Shown piece by piece: positions 51,796 through 61,185 of a stretch of DNA of 64,000 nt. Position 1 is the first letter of the stretch. Each line of letters starts with the position of its first letter. The notes beneath the pieces are model-generated. The model had not been told where the DNA came from. It did no database searches and worked only from the letters and a program-made list of their open reading frames with translations. Position numbers and translations under genes: made by a program. Source of the DNA: an uncultured Eubacteriales bacterium (GTDB lineage Bacteria > Bacillota > Clostridia > Lachnospirales > Lachnospiraceae); NCBI GenBank assembly GCA_900314565.1, contig OMVU01000001.1:62001-126000 (forward strand), read 5' to 3'.

Positions 51796-51859
51796 TCTTG
51801 AGATAAAAGCTGTACAGGCAGCCCGGACCGGGGGAAAGGCCTGCAATACGGAGGCAGAT

Positions 51860-52465
51860 ATGAAAAGAGCATCAAAAGGCGAATACGGTTATTTTCGATA
51901 TGAGAGGAAGCGAAGGGCTCTTATGACCTTTATCCTTCTCCTGATTCCGGTGACGCTTTTTCTGATCGGTTTTTTCATCTTCGGAACGGAGAAAAATATC
52001 CTTCTGATCTTTTCCATGGTCATGGTCATTCCCTTCGCTATGGGAGTCACCGGGACGGTCGCGGTCTTTCTTCAGAAATCTATTCCGGAGGATGTCTATC
52101 AGAGGATCCGTGAGCACGAGGGAAGCCTTACCATGGCTTATGAGCTCTATGTCACGAATGAAAAGGCCAGCACGATGCTCGATGCCACGGCGATCTGCGG
52201 AAAAAATCTCGTTGCCTATGTTTCCAATGAGAAGGCGGATACGGCCTTCACGCAGGATTATATCAAGCGTACCATGCGGACGGCAGGATACGGGATGGAC
52301 GTGAAACTCATGAAAAATCTCGATAAATTTATCGAGCGCATGGACAGCATGAATGAGCATGCCGAATCCCTGCGGGAGGACATAGCATTTACTCCGGATT
52401 CTCAGTACCCGGATTACACCCGCGAGCAGATGGTCTGGCTGACGCTCACGCAGATCTCACTGTGA
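51860..52465 (+). CDS. Membrane protein of unknown function
   Basis: A 201-residue protein with a basic N-terminus, two or three hydrophobic segments (about residues 21-40 and 46-71) and a soluble C-terminal domain (about 72-201). I do not recognise the family. ATG 51860 follows GGAGG; the frame is open back to 51707, but that extension is made of the intergenic repeat and is rejected. It precedes an RluA-type gene by 32 bases. Confidence 0.75.
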   Translation: MKRASKGEYGYFRYERKRRALMTFILLLIPVTLFLIGFFIFGTEKNILLIFSMVMVIPFAMGVTGTVAVFLQKSIPEDVYQRIREHEGSLTMAYELYVTNEKASTMLDATAICGKNLVAYVSNEKADTAFTQDYIKRTMRTAGYGMDVKLMKNLDKFIERMDSMNEHAESLREDIAFTPDSQYPDYTREQMVWLTLTQISL

Positions 52466-52497
52466 GCCGTGGGAGAACAGCGGACCGGTAACCGAAC

Positions 52498-53517
52498 ATG
52501 AAAGAGTTCCGAATAAAGAAGAACGAAGCGGGACAGCGCTTCGACAAGTATCTTGCAAAGCTCCTGCCCTGCGCTCCGAAGAGTTTTCTCTACAGGATGC
52601 TGAGGAAAAAGAATATTGTTCTCAACGGCGGAAAGGCGCAGGGCCCGGAAATTATCCGGGAGGGCGATCTGGTCCGTCTCTTTCTGGCGGACGACACCTT
52701 TGACAAGTTCAGAGAGCATCCTCTTGCGGATAGTTTGCTCTCTCCGGAAAATGAAAGACTGAAGGCCGCTCTGCGGCCTGTATTCAATACTCCGGTCTTC
52801 GCTGATCGTGATATCATGCTCATAAATAAGCCCCGGGGCATTCTGTCTCAGAAAGCCGGAAAGGATGACATCAGTCTGAATGAATTCCTGATCCGCTGGT
52901 GGGTGGAATCCGGGATCGGCACTGAGGAGGATACTCGCACGTTCCGGCCGGCTGTCATGAACAGACTGGACCGGAATACCACCGGGATCGTTCTCTGCGG
53001 GTTATCCCTTCCCGGAGAGCAGTTCCTAGCGGAAATATTAAGGGATCGGTCTGCGAAGAAGGTCTACCGAACGCTGGTCTTCGGCTGTCCGAAGGATGGC
53101 GTTTTCACCGCCTGGCACACGCCATCCGGAAAGGACGGACTGGTAAGGATCAGTGACAGCCGGGCTCAGGGGGCTTCTCAGATCCGGACCGGGATCAGGA
53201 CGATCGCCCGGCGGGACGGGATGGCTTATCTTGAGATAGATCTCCTGACCGGGAAAAAGCATCAGATCCGTGCCCATCTCGCGCATCTCGGGTTCCCCGT
53301 AGCGGGGGATGAGAAATATGGTCTGAGGGAAAAGAACCGGGAGCTTCGCAGAAGATTCGGGATCAGATCTCAGCTTCTGCATGCGTACAGGTTTTCATTT
53401 CCGGACCGGACCGAGGGACGCTTTGCATATCTGGCCGGCAGGAGCTTTACGGCTCCCCTGCCGGATTTCTTCAATACTGTACTTAAGAAATCAGGGCTTG
53501 CGCCTGAAGGTGAATGA
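52498..53517 (+). CDS. RluA-family pseudouridine synthase
   Basis: The 339-residue protein has an N-terminal S4-like region (FDKYLAKLL) and the RluA catalytic core with NRLDRNTTG (catalytic Asp158) and LLTGKKHQIRAHL. Family members modify 23S rRNA (RluC, RluD) or tRNA; which one cannot be told from this sequence. lepB starts within its last codons (ATGATGG overlap), so the two are coupled. Confidence 0.93.
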   Translation: MKEFRIKKNEAGQRFDKYLAKLLPCAPKSFLYRMLRKKNIVLNGGKAQGPEIIREGDLVRLFLADDTFDKFREHPLADSLLSPENERLKAALRPVFNTPVFADRDIMLINKPRGILSQKAGKDDISLNEFLIRWWVESGIGTEEDTRTFRPAVMNRLDRNTTGIVLCGLSLPGEQFLAEILRDRSAKKVYRTLVFGCPKDGVFTAWHTPSGKDGLVRISDSRAQGASQIRTGIRTIARRDGMAYLEIDLLTGKKHQIRAHLAHLGFPVAGDEKYGLREKNRELRRRFGIRSQLLHAYRFSFPDRTEGRFAYLAGRSFTAPLPDFFNTVLKKSGLAPEGE

Positions 53518-54056
53518 TGGAAAATAGTAAACAAAATTTCTGGAAGGAAGTTGGTTCCTACATCGTCATGATCGCCGCTGTTTTTGTGGTCGTGCTCTTT
53601 GTGAACAATTTTCTTCTGATCAATGCGAGAATCCCGTCTTCTTCGATGGAAGATACGATCATGATGAATGACAGGATCTTCGGGAACCGTCTGTCTTATC
53701 ATTCAGAAGATCCGAAACGTTTCGACATCGTCATATTCCGCTATCCGGATGATCCGTCGACGCTTTTTATCAAACGGATCATCGGTATGCCCGGCGAGAC
53801 TTTAGAGATTCGGGGCGGCAAAGTCTATGTTGACGGGTCTGCGGAACCGCTTGACGATTCGTTCTGCAGGGAAGAACCGCTGGGAGATTACGGGCCGTTC
53901 ACGGTCCCGGAAGGCTGCTACTTTATGATGGGGGACAACCGCAATAACAGCAATGATTCACGCTTCTGGCACAATAAGTATGTGGCAAAGGATGCGATCC
54001 TCGGGAAGGCAGTCCTTCGGTACTGGCCGTTATCGAAGTTCGGGACGGTCAAATAG
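53514..54056 (+). CDS. lepB: Signal peptidase I
   Basis: LepB removes signal peptides from exported proteins. The 180-residue protein has one N-terminal membrane segment (about 15-36), the catalytic PSSSMEDT (Ser44), the lysine in FIKRIIGMPGE (near Lys87) and MMGDNRNNSNDSR. It is of the short Gram-positive type. Two start codons (53514, 53517) are adjacent. recU begins directly after the stop codon. Confidence 0.95.
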   Translation: MMENSKQNFWKEVGSYIVMIAAVFVVVLFVNNFLLINARIPSSSMEDTIMMNDRIFGNRLSYHSEDPKRFDIVIFRYPDDPSTLFIKRIIGMPGETLEIRGGKVYVDGSAEPLDDSFCREEPLGDYGPFTVPEGCYFMMGDNRNNSNDSRFWHNKYVAKDAILGKAVLRYWPLSKFGTVK

Positions 54057-54602
54057 ATGGGGACGTGGAGCACAAGAGGTCTCAGAGGCTCCGGACTGGA
54101 AGACCTGATCAATTATACGATCGAGAGCCTGCGGGAGAAGAAGCTGGCGGTCATTCAAAAAGTACCGACGCCGATCACACCGATCGAGATCGACAAGCAG
54201 ACAAGGCATATAACACTCGCCTACTTCGACCAGAAGAGCACCGTCGATTATGTCGGGGCTGTGCAGGGGATCCCGGTCTGCTTCGACGCGAAAGAGTGCG
54301 CGTCAGATACATTTCCGCTTCAGAATATACATGAACATCAGGTGGAATTCATGAAAGATTTCGAGGAGCAGGATGGGATCGCATTTCTTCTTATTTTCTT
54401 CAGCAGCCGACATGAATTCTACTACATGACATTTCATGAGATGATGAAATTCTGGAACAGGTGGGAAGACGGCGGACGGAGAAGCTTTCGGATCACGGAG
54501 CTTGATCCCCGGTTCTTCCTTGAGGAAAAGCAGCATCTGCTGCCAATCCTCGACGGGATCCAGAGAGACCTTTCAGACAGAGAGCCGGATACCGCTCCGT
54601 AA
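54057..54602 (+). CDS. recU: Holliday junction resolvase RecU
   Basis: RecU is the Holliday junction resolvase of Firmicutes, working with RuvAB (also in this window). The 181-residue protein matches the RecU profile from GTWSTRGLRGSGLED, through the metal-binding TVDYVG, FDAKEC (catalytic E/K) and HEHQVEFMKDF, to FLLIFFSS. It begins one base after the lepB stop codon. The unusual neighbour order is due to the lepB context rather than to the PBP1 gene often found next to recU. Confidence 0.9.
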   Translation: MGTWSTRGLRGSGLEDLINYTIESLREKKLAVIQKVPTPITPIEIDKQTRHITLAYFDQKSTVDYVGAVQGIPVCFDAKECASDTFPLQNIHEHQVEFMKDFEEQDGIAFLLIFFSSRHEFYYMTFHEMMKFWNRWEDGGRRSFRITELDPRFFLEEKQHLLPILDGIQRDLSDREPDTAP

Positions 54603-54689
54603 AAGCCGCGCATGAGCGGCTGCTGGACCGGCATTCGAGGTCATTACGTCAATCATCAGAATTACGTTTTTGGAGGAGGGGGACAGGGA

Positions 54690-55697
54690 ATGATTATAAA
54701 GAACAGGGTGATGCATACGCCCGAGGGCATGCGGGATCTCTACGGAAAAAGTCTTCAGGACCGCAGGGCGCTCATGAAGAGGATCCATGACGTGTTCGAA
54801 TCCTTCGGTTACTCCGATATCGAGACACCGACGATCGAATATTTTGACGTCTTTTCAAGCGACATCGGAACGACACCTTCCAATGAACTCTACAAATTTT
54901 TCGACAGGGACGGGAACACGCTTGTTCTCCGCCCGGATTTTACGCCGTCCGTAGCAAGGGCGGCTGCGATGCATTTTGCGGACAGTGATTTTCCTCTGCG
55001 ACTTTCCTACGAGGGAAGTACGTTCGTGAACTCCGCCGAGTATCAGGGAAGGCTCAAAGAGTCCCGGCAGATGGGTGTGGAGCTCATCGGGGAGGACTCT
55101 GCGGAGGCGGATGCTGAGATCATCGCCCTCACATGCAGGATGCTTCTCGCATCAGGCCTTAAGGAATTCCAGGTCAGCGTCGGAGAAGTCAATTTCTTTA
55201 AAGCGCTGGCAGATAAGTCCGGTCTTGACGAAGAAAGCACGGAGACGGTACGGGAACTCATTTCCAATAAGAATTTCTTCGGCGTCGCGGAAGTCCTGGA
55301 CGGAACGAAGGCAGCTCCGGAGGTGAAGGAGGCGATGCAGAAGCTTCCTCAGCTCTTCGGATCAGCGGAGATCTTCGATGCAGCGGAGGCATTTGCTCTC
55401 GGAAAGCGGGAGAAGAGCGCGGTCGCGCGCCTCAGAAGGATCCATGAGATCCTCTGCGGGAAAGGACTTGACCGCTATGTCTCCTTCGATTTCGGCCTGC
55501 TCTCAAAATATAATTATTACACCGGAATCATTTTCTCTGCCTTTACCTACGGGACAGGTGAGCCGGTCGCCCGCGGCGGACGCTATGACCTGCTTCTCGG
55601 GCACTTCGGACGGGAGAATCCAGCGGTCGGCGTCGGGCTCTATATTGACCAGCTGACGAGCTCGTTAATTCGTCAGGGCATTCCCTATGGCCGTTGA
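54690..55697 (+). CDS. hisZ: ATP phosphoribosyltransferase regulatory subunit HisZ
   Basis: HisZ is a histidyl-tRNA synthetase paralogue that activates the short HisG. The 335-residue protein has class II-like segments (HTPEGMRDL, LRPDFTPSVARAAA, SYEGSTFVN) and RYDLLLGHFG, without a functional anticodon domain. ATG 54690 follows GGAGGAGGGGG; the upstream open frame is rejected. It opens a histidine operon with hisG, hisD and hisIE. Confidence 0.92.
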   Translation: MIIKNRVMHTPEGMRDLYGKSLQDRRALMKRIHDVFESFGYSDIETPTIEYFDVFSSDIGTTPSNELYKFFDRDGNTLVLRPDFTPSVARAAAMHFADSDFPLRLSYEGSTFVNSAEYQGRLKESRQMGVELIGEDSAEADAEIIALTCRMLLASGLKEFQVSVGEVNFFKALADKSGLDEESTETVRELISNKNFFGVAEVLDGTKAAPEVKEAMQKLPQLFGSAEIFDAAEAFALGKREKSAVARLRRIHEILCGKGLDRYVSFDFGLLSKYNYYTGIIFSAFTYGTGEPVARGGRYDLLLGHFGRENPAVGVGLYIDQLTSSLIRQGIPYGR

Positions 55698-55713
55698 CAT
55701 AAGGAGGTGTGAA

Positions 55714-56370
55714 ATGTCACAGAAAAGATATCTCACGATCGCGCTGACGAAGGGACGGCTTGCCCATGATACGCTCGAGCTCTTTGAGCGGATCGGCGTG
55801 AACACGGCCGGCGCGATGGATAAAAAGACAAGGAAACTCATATTCACGAACGAGGAACTCGGACTTCGATTCTTCCTCGCCAAGGGCCCCGATGTCCCGA
55901 CCTACGTCTATTACGGAGCTGCAGATATCGGGATTGTAGGGCGCGACACGATCATTGAGGAGAACAAAAAACTCTACGAAGTCCTTGATCTGGGGTACGG
56001 AAAATGCCGGATGTGCGTCTGCGGACCTGCGTCCGCCCGTAAATATCTGGAGGGCGGAGATCAGATCCGGGTTGCCACAAAATATCCGAATATTGCCAAA
56101 GATTATTTTTACCGGAGAAAAAATCAGACGGTCGAGATCATCAAACTGAACGGATCCATAGAGCTCGCTCCAATCGTGGGGCTTGCGGAGGTGATCGTGG
56201 ATATCGTGGAGACCGGCTCGACCCTGCGTGAGAACGGACTGGAAGTCCTCGAGGAGGTCCTTGACCTTTCTGCCCGCATGGTCGTGAATCAGGTCAGTAT
56301 GAAGATGCAGAATGATAGGATCACCGAGCTGATCACACGTCTGAGAAACGAACTGTCGAAAAACATTTAA
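55714..56370 (+). CDS. hisG: ATP phosphoribosyltransferase, short form
   Basis: HisG starts histidine synthesis from PRPP and ATP. The 218-residue protein is the short form that needs HisZ, encoded directly upstream. It has TIALTKGRLAHDTLEL, the AADIGIVGRDTI segment and VDIVETGSTLRENGLE, the PRPP-binding signature of the family. ATG 55714 follows AAGGAGG. Spacing to hisD is 15 bases. Confidence 0.95.
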   Translation: MSQKRYLTIALTKGRLAHDTLELFERIGVNTAGAMDKKTRKLIFTNEELGLRFFLAKGPDVPTYVYYGAADIGIVGRDTIIEENKKLYEVLDLGYGKCRMCVCGPASARKYLEGGDQIRVATKYPNIAKDYFYRRKNQTVEIIKLNGSIELAPIVGLAEVIVDIVETGSTLRENGLEVLEEVLDLSARMVVNQVSMKMQNDRITELITRLRNELSKNI

Positions 56371-56385
56371 GCCGGAGGTATAAAC

Positions 56386-57684
56386 ATGCAGATCCTGAAG
56401 CTGACAGATGAAGCGTTCGGAACAATTCTTACCAATATGCTGAAGAGGAGCCCGGACAGTTATCCGGAGCAGGAGGCTGTTGTCTCTGTAATTCTGGCAG
56501 ATGTGAGAGAGAACGGGGACAAGGCGGTCTTCAACTATACAAAAAAATTTGACGGAGCGGATATTTCCGCAGAGAACTTCATCGTTACCGAGGAAGAGGA
56601 GAAGGAGGCCTATGAAAAAGTCGATCCAGCTCTGATCGACGTCATAAGAAAGGCGATTTCGCGCATCCGTACTTTCCATGAGAAGGAGCGGCAGAAGAGC
56701 TGGTTCATGACAGAGGAAGGGATGGTCCTGGGTCAGAAAGTGACACCGCTGTCCCGGGTCGGTGTCTATGTTCCGGGCGGTAAAGCGGCCTATCCGTCTT
56801 CCGTGCTCATGAATGTCATCCCCGCCCAGGTCGCAGGAGTACCTGATATCGTTATGTGTACACCACCCGGCAAGGACGGGAAAGTCACGCCGACGACGCT
56901 CGTGGCCGCGAAGGAGGCCGGCGTCGGGACTGTATATAAGGTCGGAGGCGCACAGGCGATCGCAGCGATGGCATTCGGCACAGAGTCACTTCCCAGGGTC
57001 GATAAGATCACGGGACCGGGGAATATCTTTGTAGCGCTCGCCAAGAAAGCGGTGTACGGACATGTATCGATCGATTCCGTCGCAGGTCCTTCCGAGGTGA
57101 CGGTCCTTGCAGATGATACGGCAAATGCCCGTTATGTCGCAGCAGACCTTCTCTCTCAGGCGGAGCACGACGAAATGGCCTGTGCGATCCTGGTCACAAC
57201 GTCCATGCGTGTGGCGGAGGAAGTGAGTGCAGAAATCGACGGTTTTCTTGAAACGCTTTCAAGGAGAGATATCATCAAAAAGTCACTCGATAATTTCGGA
57301 AGGATCCTCGTGGCGGACACCATGGAAGAGGCCGTCCGTGCCGTCAATGAGATCGCTCCCGAACATCTCGAGCTTGTCACAAGAGATCCGTTCCTGCTCA
57401 TGACGGAAATCAAGAACGCAGGTGCGATCTTTATCGGCGAATATTCTTCAGAGCCGTTCGGCGATTATTTTGCGGGACCGAATCATGTGCTTCCGACTAA
57501 CGGAACCGCGAAATTCTTCTCGGCCCTGTCCGTTGACGACTTCATCAAAAAGACGAGCATTATTTACAGCTCCGGGGAGGCGCTCAAGGCGCTCCATGAG
57601 GATGTGGAGACCTTCGCGAAAGCGGAAGGGCTGACTGCACATGCCAATTCGATCCATGTTCGGTTCGAGGAAGAAGATCAGTAA
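56386..57684 (+). CDS. hisD: Histidinol dehydrogenase
   Basis: HisD performs the last two steps of histidine synthesis with NAD+ and zinc. The 432-residue protein has [25 protein letters not shown] and the conserved [12 protein letters not shown] region with the zinc ligands. Length is typical. The operon lacks hisB, hisC, hisH, hisA and hisF in this window; they must lie elsewhere if the pathway is complete. Confidence 0.95.
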   Translation: MQILKLTDEAFGTILTNMLKRSPDSYPEQEAVVSVILADVRENGDKAVFNYTKKFDGADISAENFIVTEEEEKEAYEKVDPALIDVIRKAISRIRTFHEKERQKSWFMTEEGMVLGQKVTPLSRVGVYVPGGKAAYPSSVLMNVIPAQVAGVPDIVMCTPPGKDGKVTPTTLVAAKEAGVGTVYKVGGAQAIAAMAFGTESLPRVDKITGPGNIFVALAKKAVYGHVSIDSVAGPSEVTVLADDTANARYVAADLLSQAEHDEMACAILVTTSMRVAEEVSAEIDGFLETLSRRDIIKKSLDNFGRILVADTMEEAVRAVNEIAPEHLELVTRDPFLLMTEIKNAGAIFIGEYSSEPFGDYFAGPNHVLPTNGTAKFFSALSVDDFIKKTSIIYSSGEALKALHEDVETFAKAEGLTAHANSIHVRFEEEDQ

Positions 57685-57726
57685 AGAGCGAGACTTGAAA
57701 CCCGGATTACACACGGAGGAAAAGAC

Positions 57727-59007
57727 ATGGTAAAATATCTGATTCCATGTATCTATATGTACAAAGGACGCGCAGTGACAGGCTTCGGTCAGAAGAACGC
57801 GTTCGGGTCGGGCAATCTGAGCGAGATCGCCATGAAATACAATGAGAAGGGTGCCGATAAGATCCTGATCTTTGACTTTTCAAAAAACGATGCGGACCAT
57901 GAGGAGGCCATCTCCTCCATCCGGTCGATCTGCGAGGTGTCCCGGATTCCTGTGATGGCTGCAGGCAACGTAAAGAGAGTGGAAGACGTCAAGAAGCTCC
58001 TTTACGCCGGATGCAGCAGAGTGGTCCTCAACGGAGCCAAGAGTGAAAACATGGATTTCCTCCCGGAAGTGTCGAAACGTTTTGGGAAGGATAAGATCGC
58101 AGTCAGCATTTCCTCCGTCAGCGAGTTTTCCCCGAATGCAGAGAAGATCAATGAGTACGCCTCGGAGATCCTTCTTCTCGACAATATCGAGGATACGCTT
58201 GGCAGCATGACCGATGTTCCGATCCTTCTGCATACGAATCACGGAAAGGAAGCCCGCATCCTGGATCTCCTGAAAAAGGACTGCATACAGGCGGTCAGCG
58301 GATCCTATGTCAGCCTCCCCGATCTGGACCTCAATGCACTGAAGGAGAAAGGACTGTCGCTCGGGATCCCGGTCAATGTGCTGAAGAGCGCACTCGACTG
58401 GGCGGATTTCAAGAAGAATGCCGACGGTCTTGTCCCCTGTATCGTGCAGGACTACAAAAATGACGAAGTCCTTATGATGGCCTATATGAATGAGGAAAGC
58501 TTTAAGAAGACCCTCACAACAGGCTGCATGACCTATTTTTCCCGCAGCAGACAGAGCTTATGGGTCAAGGGGGAGACTTCGGGACATTTTCAGTATGTAA
58601 AATCTCTCGCGATCGACTGCGACAGGGATACGATGCTCGCAAAAGTCCTGCAGGTCGGCGCAGCCTGCCATACAGGGAACCGGAGCTGCTTCTACACGGA
58701 GCTTGCGAGAAGCGAATACACTGAGAAAAATCCTCTGCATGTCTTCCAGAGCGTCTATAACGTGATCCTTGACCGCAAGAAGAATCCGAAGGAAGGTTCC
58801 TACACGAACTATCTCTTCGACAAGGGAATCGATAAGATCCTGAAGAAGGTCGGCGAGGAGAACACAGAGATCATCATTGCGGCCAAGAATCCGGATCCGG
58901 AGGAGATCAAGTACGAGATCTCCGATTATCTGTATCACCTGATGGTCCTCATGGCAGAGCGGGGTGTGACCTGGGAGGAGATCACCGAGGAGCTTGCCAG
59001 GAGATGA
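57727..59007 (+). CDS. hisI: HisIE with an N-terminal degenerate HisF-like barrel
   Basis: The 426-residue protein combines an N-terminal HisA/HisF-like TIM barrel (about 1-230), a HisI phosphoribosyl-AMP cyclohydrolase domain (about 235-335; [20 protein letters not shown] with zinc cysteines) and a HisE phosphoribosyl-ATP pyrophosphatase domain (about 340-426; [13 protein letters not shown]). In the barrel, the HisF start IPCLDV is IPCIYM, so the first catalytic aspartate is missing, and the segment corresponding to the second reads AVSISSVS. The barrel is therefore probably non-catalytic. This fused form is known in Clostridia. ATG follows GGAGGAAAAGAC. Confidence 0.88.
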   Translation: MVKYLIPCIYMYKGRAVTGFGQKNAFGSGNLSEIAMKYNEKGADKILIFDFSKNDADHEEAISSIRSICEVSRIPVMAAGNVKRVEDVKKLLYAGCSRVVLNGAKSENMDFLPEVSKRFGKDKIAVSISSVSEFSPNAEKINEYASEILLLDNIEDTLGSMTDVPILLHTNHGKEARILDLLKKDCIQAVSGSYVSLPDLDLNALKEKGLSLGIPVNVLKSALDWADFKKNADGLVPCIVQDYKNDEVLMMAYMNEESFKKTLTTGCMTYFSRSRQSLWVKGETSGHFQYVKSLAIDCDRDTMLAKVLQVGAACHTGNRSCFYTELARSEYTEKNPLHVFQSVYNVILDRKKNPKEGSYTNYLFDKGIDKILKKVGEENTEIIIAAKNPDPEEIKYEISDYLYHLMVLMAERGVTWEEITEELARR

Positions 59008-59025
59008 GAAGCCGATCACAAAGAA

Positions 59026-59089
59026 CAGGCTCCTGCGGAACTCTGTGCGAAATGGATTTCCATGAAGCACAGACTTTCGCAAGAGCCTG
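59026..59089. repeat. Deleted relative of the 8612-8763 palindromic element
   Basis: A 64-bp hairpin starting CAGGCTC and ending GAGCCTG has the outer arms of the long element (with CTCTGTGCGAAATGGA and TTCCATGAAGCACAGA) but lacks its middle. It occupies the space between hisIE and the next gene; no clean target duplication was found. Confidence 0.8.
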
Positions 59090-59112
59090 ATAAGAAGGAT
59101 ATAAGAAGGACT

Positions 59113-61185
59113 ATGAGAGAACCTTTTCTGAGCGACCGGATCCTGCGCTCTGTCGAGAAGCCGGCCCGCTATATCGGAAATGAAATTAATTCCGTCGTCA
59201 AAGCTCCGGAAGAGACTTCCGTGCGCTTCTGCATGTGCTTTCCGGATGTCTATGAGATCGGAATGTCCCATCTCGGGATCCAGATCATCTATGATCAGCT
59301 GAACAAAAGATCCGATGTCTGGTGTGAGCGCACCTACTCTCCCTGGCCGGATCTGCATGCGGTCATGAAGGAGAAGAAGATCCCGCTCTTTGCGCTCGAG
59401 TCGCAGGAACCTGTCAAAGGATTCGATTTCCTCGGATTCACGCTGCAGTATGAGCTCTGCTATACCAATGTCCTGCAGGTACTGGATCTTTCGCAGATCC
59501 CGTATTACGCGAAGGACCGCGGCGATGAATTTCCGATCGTCATCGGCGGAGGGCCATGTGCCTACAATCCGGAGCCGCTGGCGGATTTCTTTGATCTCTT
59601 CTACATCGGCGACAGCGAGACCATGCTCGATCCGCTCATGGACCTCTATGTGAAAATGAAAAGCGAGGGCGCCGGGAAGCGTGAATTCCTGGCTGCGGCC
59701 TGTGCTGTCCCGGGCTGCTATGTCCCTGCATTTTATGATGTGGAATATAATGAGGACGGTACGATCAGAAGCTTCCTGCCGAATGCGGAGGGCGTTCCCG
59801 AAAAGGTCAGAAAGCAGACCTGCATGGATCTGACCAATGCACCGTATCCGACGAAACCCGTGATCCCCTACATCAAGGCGACGCAGGACCGTGTGACACT
59901 CGAAGTCATGAGGGGATGCATCCGCGGCTGCCGTTTCTGTCAGGCGGGCATGCTGTATCGGCCCCTGCGGGAAAAGGGAGTCGACCGTCTGAAGGCGGAA
60001 GCGGACATCCTGATCGAGGGGACCGGACATGAGGAGATCTCCTTAAGCTCCTTAAGTTCAAGCGATTATACGGCTCTTCCGGAACTTCTGGAGTATCTGA
60101 TCAGCCACTTTAAGGGAAAGTCCGTTAATATCTCCCTTCCTTCCCTGAGAATCGACAATTTCTCCCTGGACATCATGAAGAAAGTGCAGGATGTCCGGAA
60201 GAGTTCTCTGACCTTTGCACCGGAAGCCGGGACCCAGCGGCTTAGGGATGTCATCAACAAAGGCATCACGAAGGATGACATCATGATCGGATCCTCCATG
60301 GCCTTTCGCGGAGGCTGGAACAAGGTCAAGCTGTACTTTATGCTGGGCCTTCCGACCGAGACGAACGAGGACCGGAAAGGGATCGCCCATCTTGCCCAGG
60401 AGATCTGTGACAATTACTATGAGATCCCGAAGGGCGAGCGGAACGGAAAATGCGATATCACAGTCAGCACTTCATTCTTTGTACCGAAGCCCTTTACCCC
60501 CTTCCAGTGGGCGCCGATGTTCCGGAAGGAGGACTATCTCGATTTTGCCTACACGGTGAAGTCCGAGATTCGGCAGATGAAGAACCAGAAATCCATCCAC
60601 TACAACTGGCATGAGGCGAACGGGACCGTACTTGAGGGCGTGTTCGCGCGCGGGGACAGGAGACTGTCCAAAGTGATCCTCGATGCGTATCAGCACGGTG
60701 CCATGTATGATTCCTGGTCGGATTATTTCCATATGGATATCTGGCTGGATTCCTTTGCACGGTGCGGGATCGACCACGAGTTCTATACGCTGAGAGAGAG
60801 GAGCACGGACGAGATCCTTCCCTGGGATTTTATTGATATCGGTGTAAATCGACAGTTCTTTATCCGGGAGTGGGAGCGTGCGCTTGAAGAGAAGGTCACT
60901 CCGAACTGCAGACAGATGTGCTCCGGCTGCGGGGCGAGGAGCTTCGGCGGAGGGGTGTGCTTTGAGGAACATGACCCGACTGCGGGAAAAGCCTACGCGA
61001 ATGTCCGTCCGGCAGTGATTCCCGGGGTGGATGTGATGAAGGGTCAGTCCGTTGAACCCGGACCGGATAAGGTGAACAGTCAGTCCTCTGGACACGGATC
61101 AGATGAGATGAACAGTCAGTCCGTTGAACCCGGACCGGACGCAGATGATCAGATGAATGAAGACAGAGACGGGGAGGAGTCATGA
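59113..61185 (+). CDS. B12-binding-type radical SAM protein (TIGR03960 family)
   Basis: The 690-residue protein has an N-terminal B12-binding-like region (FPDVYEIGMSHLGIQI), the radical SAM CX3CX2C cluster in RGCIRGCRFCQAG (near 267), and SLPSLRIDNF and SFFVPKPFTPFQW. The C-terminus carries a 36-bp tandem repeat (61045 on) encoding Gln/Ser-rich 12-residue units. The reaction is unknown; the gene is always next to the TIGR03936 gene, RNase G and rplU. ATG 59113 follows GAAGGACT. It overlaps the next gene by four bases. Confidence 0.88.
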   Translation: MREPFLSDRILRSVEKPARYIGNEINSVVKAPEETSVRFCMCFPDVYEIGMSHLGIQIIYDQLNKRSDVWCERTYSPWPDLHAVMKEKKIPLFALESQEPVKGFDFLGFTLQYELCYTNVLQVLDLSQIPYYAKDRGDEFPIVIGGGPCAYNPEPLADFFDLFYIGDSETMLDPLMDLYVKMKSEGAGKREFLAAACAVPGCYVPAFYDVEYNEDGTIRSFLPNAEGVPEKVRKQTCMDLTNAPYPTKPVIPYIKATQDRVTLEVMRGCIRGCRFCQAGMLYRPLREKGVDRLKAEADILIEGTGHEEISLSSLSSSDYTALPELLEYLISHFKGKSVNISLPSLRIDNFSLDIMKKVQDVRKSSLTFAPEAGTQRLRDVINKGITKDDIMIGSSMAFRGGWNKVKLYFMLGLPTETNEDRKGIAHLAQEICDNYYEIPKGERNGKCDITVSTSFFVPKPFTPFQWAPMFRKEDYLDFAYTVKSEIRQMKNQKSIHYNWHEANGTVLEGVFARGDRRLSKVILDAYQHGAMYDSWSDYFHMDIWLDSFARCGIDHEFYTLRERSTDEILPWDFIDIGVNRQFFIREWERALEEKVTPNCRQMCSGCGARSFGGGVCFEEHDPTAGKAYANVRPAVIPGVDVMKGQSVEPGPDKVNSQSSGHGSDEMNSQSVEPGPDADDQMNEDRDGEES
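61045..61141 (+). repeat. In-frame 36-bp tandem repeat in the tail of the radical SAM gene
   Basis: Units 61045-61080 and 61081-61116 and a third from 61117; the first and third share CAGTCCGTTGAACCCGGACC. Confidence 0.8.

Noticed and set aside
51707-51859. Upstream extension of the 51860 membrane protein
   Set aside because: The extension encodes the intergenic repeat found also at 24091; GGAGG is placed for ATG 51860.
58558-60030. 490-codon minus-strand open frame spanning hisIE and the radical SAM gene
   Set aside because: Runs opposite two well-supported genes and across the palindromic repeat; His/Arg/Asp-rich translation typical of a shadow.
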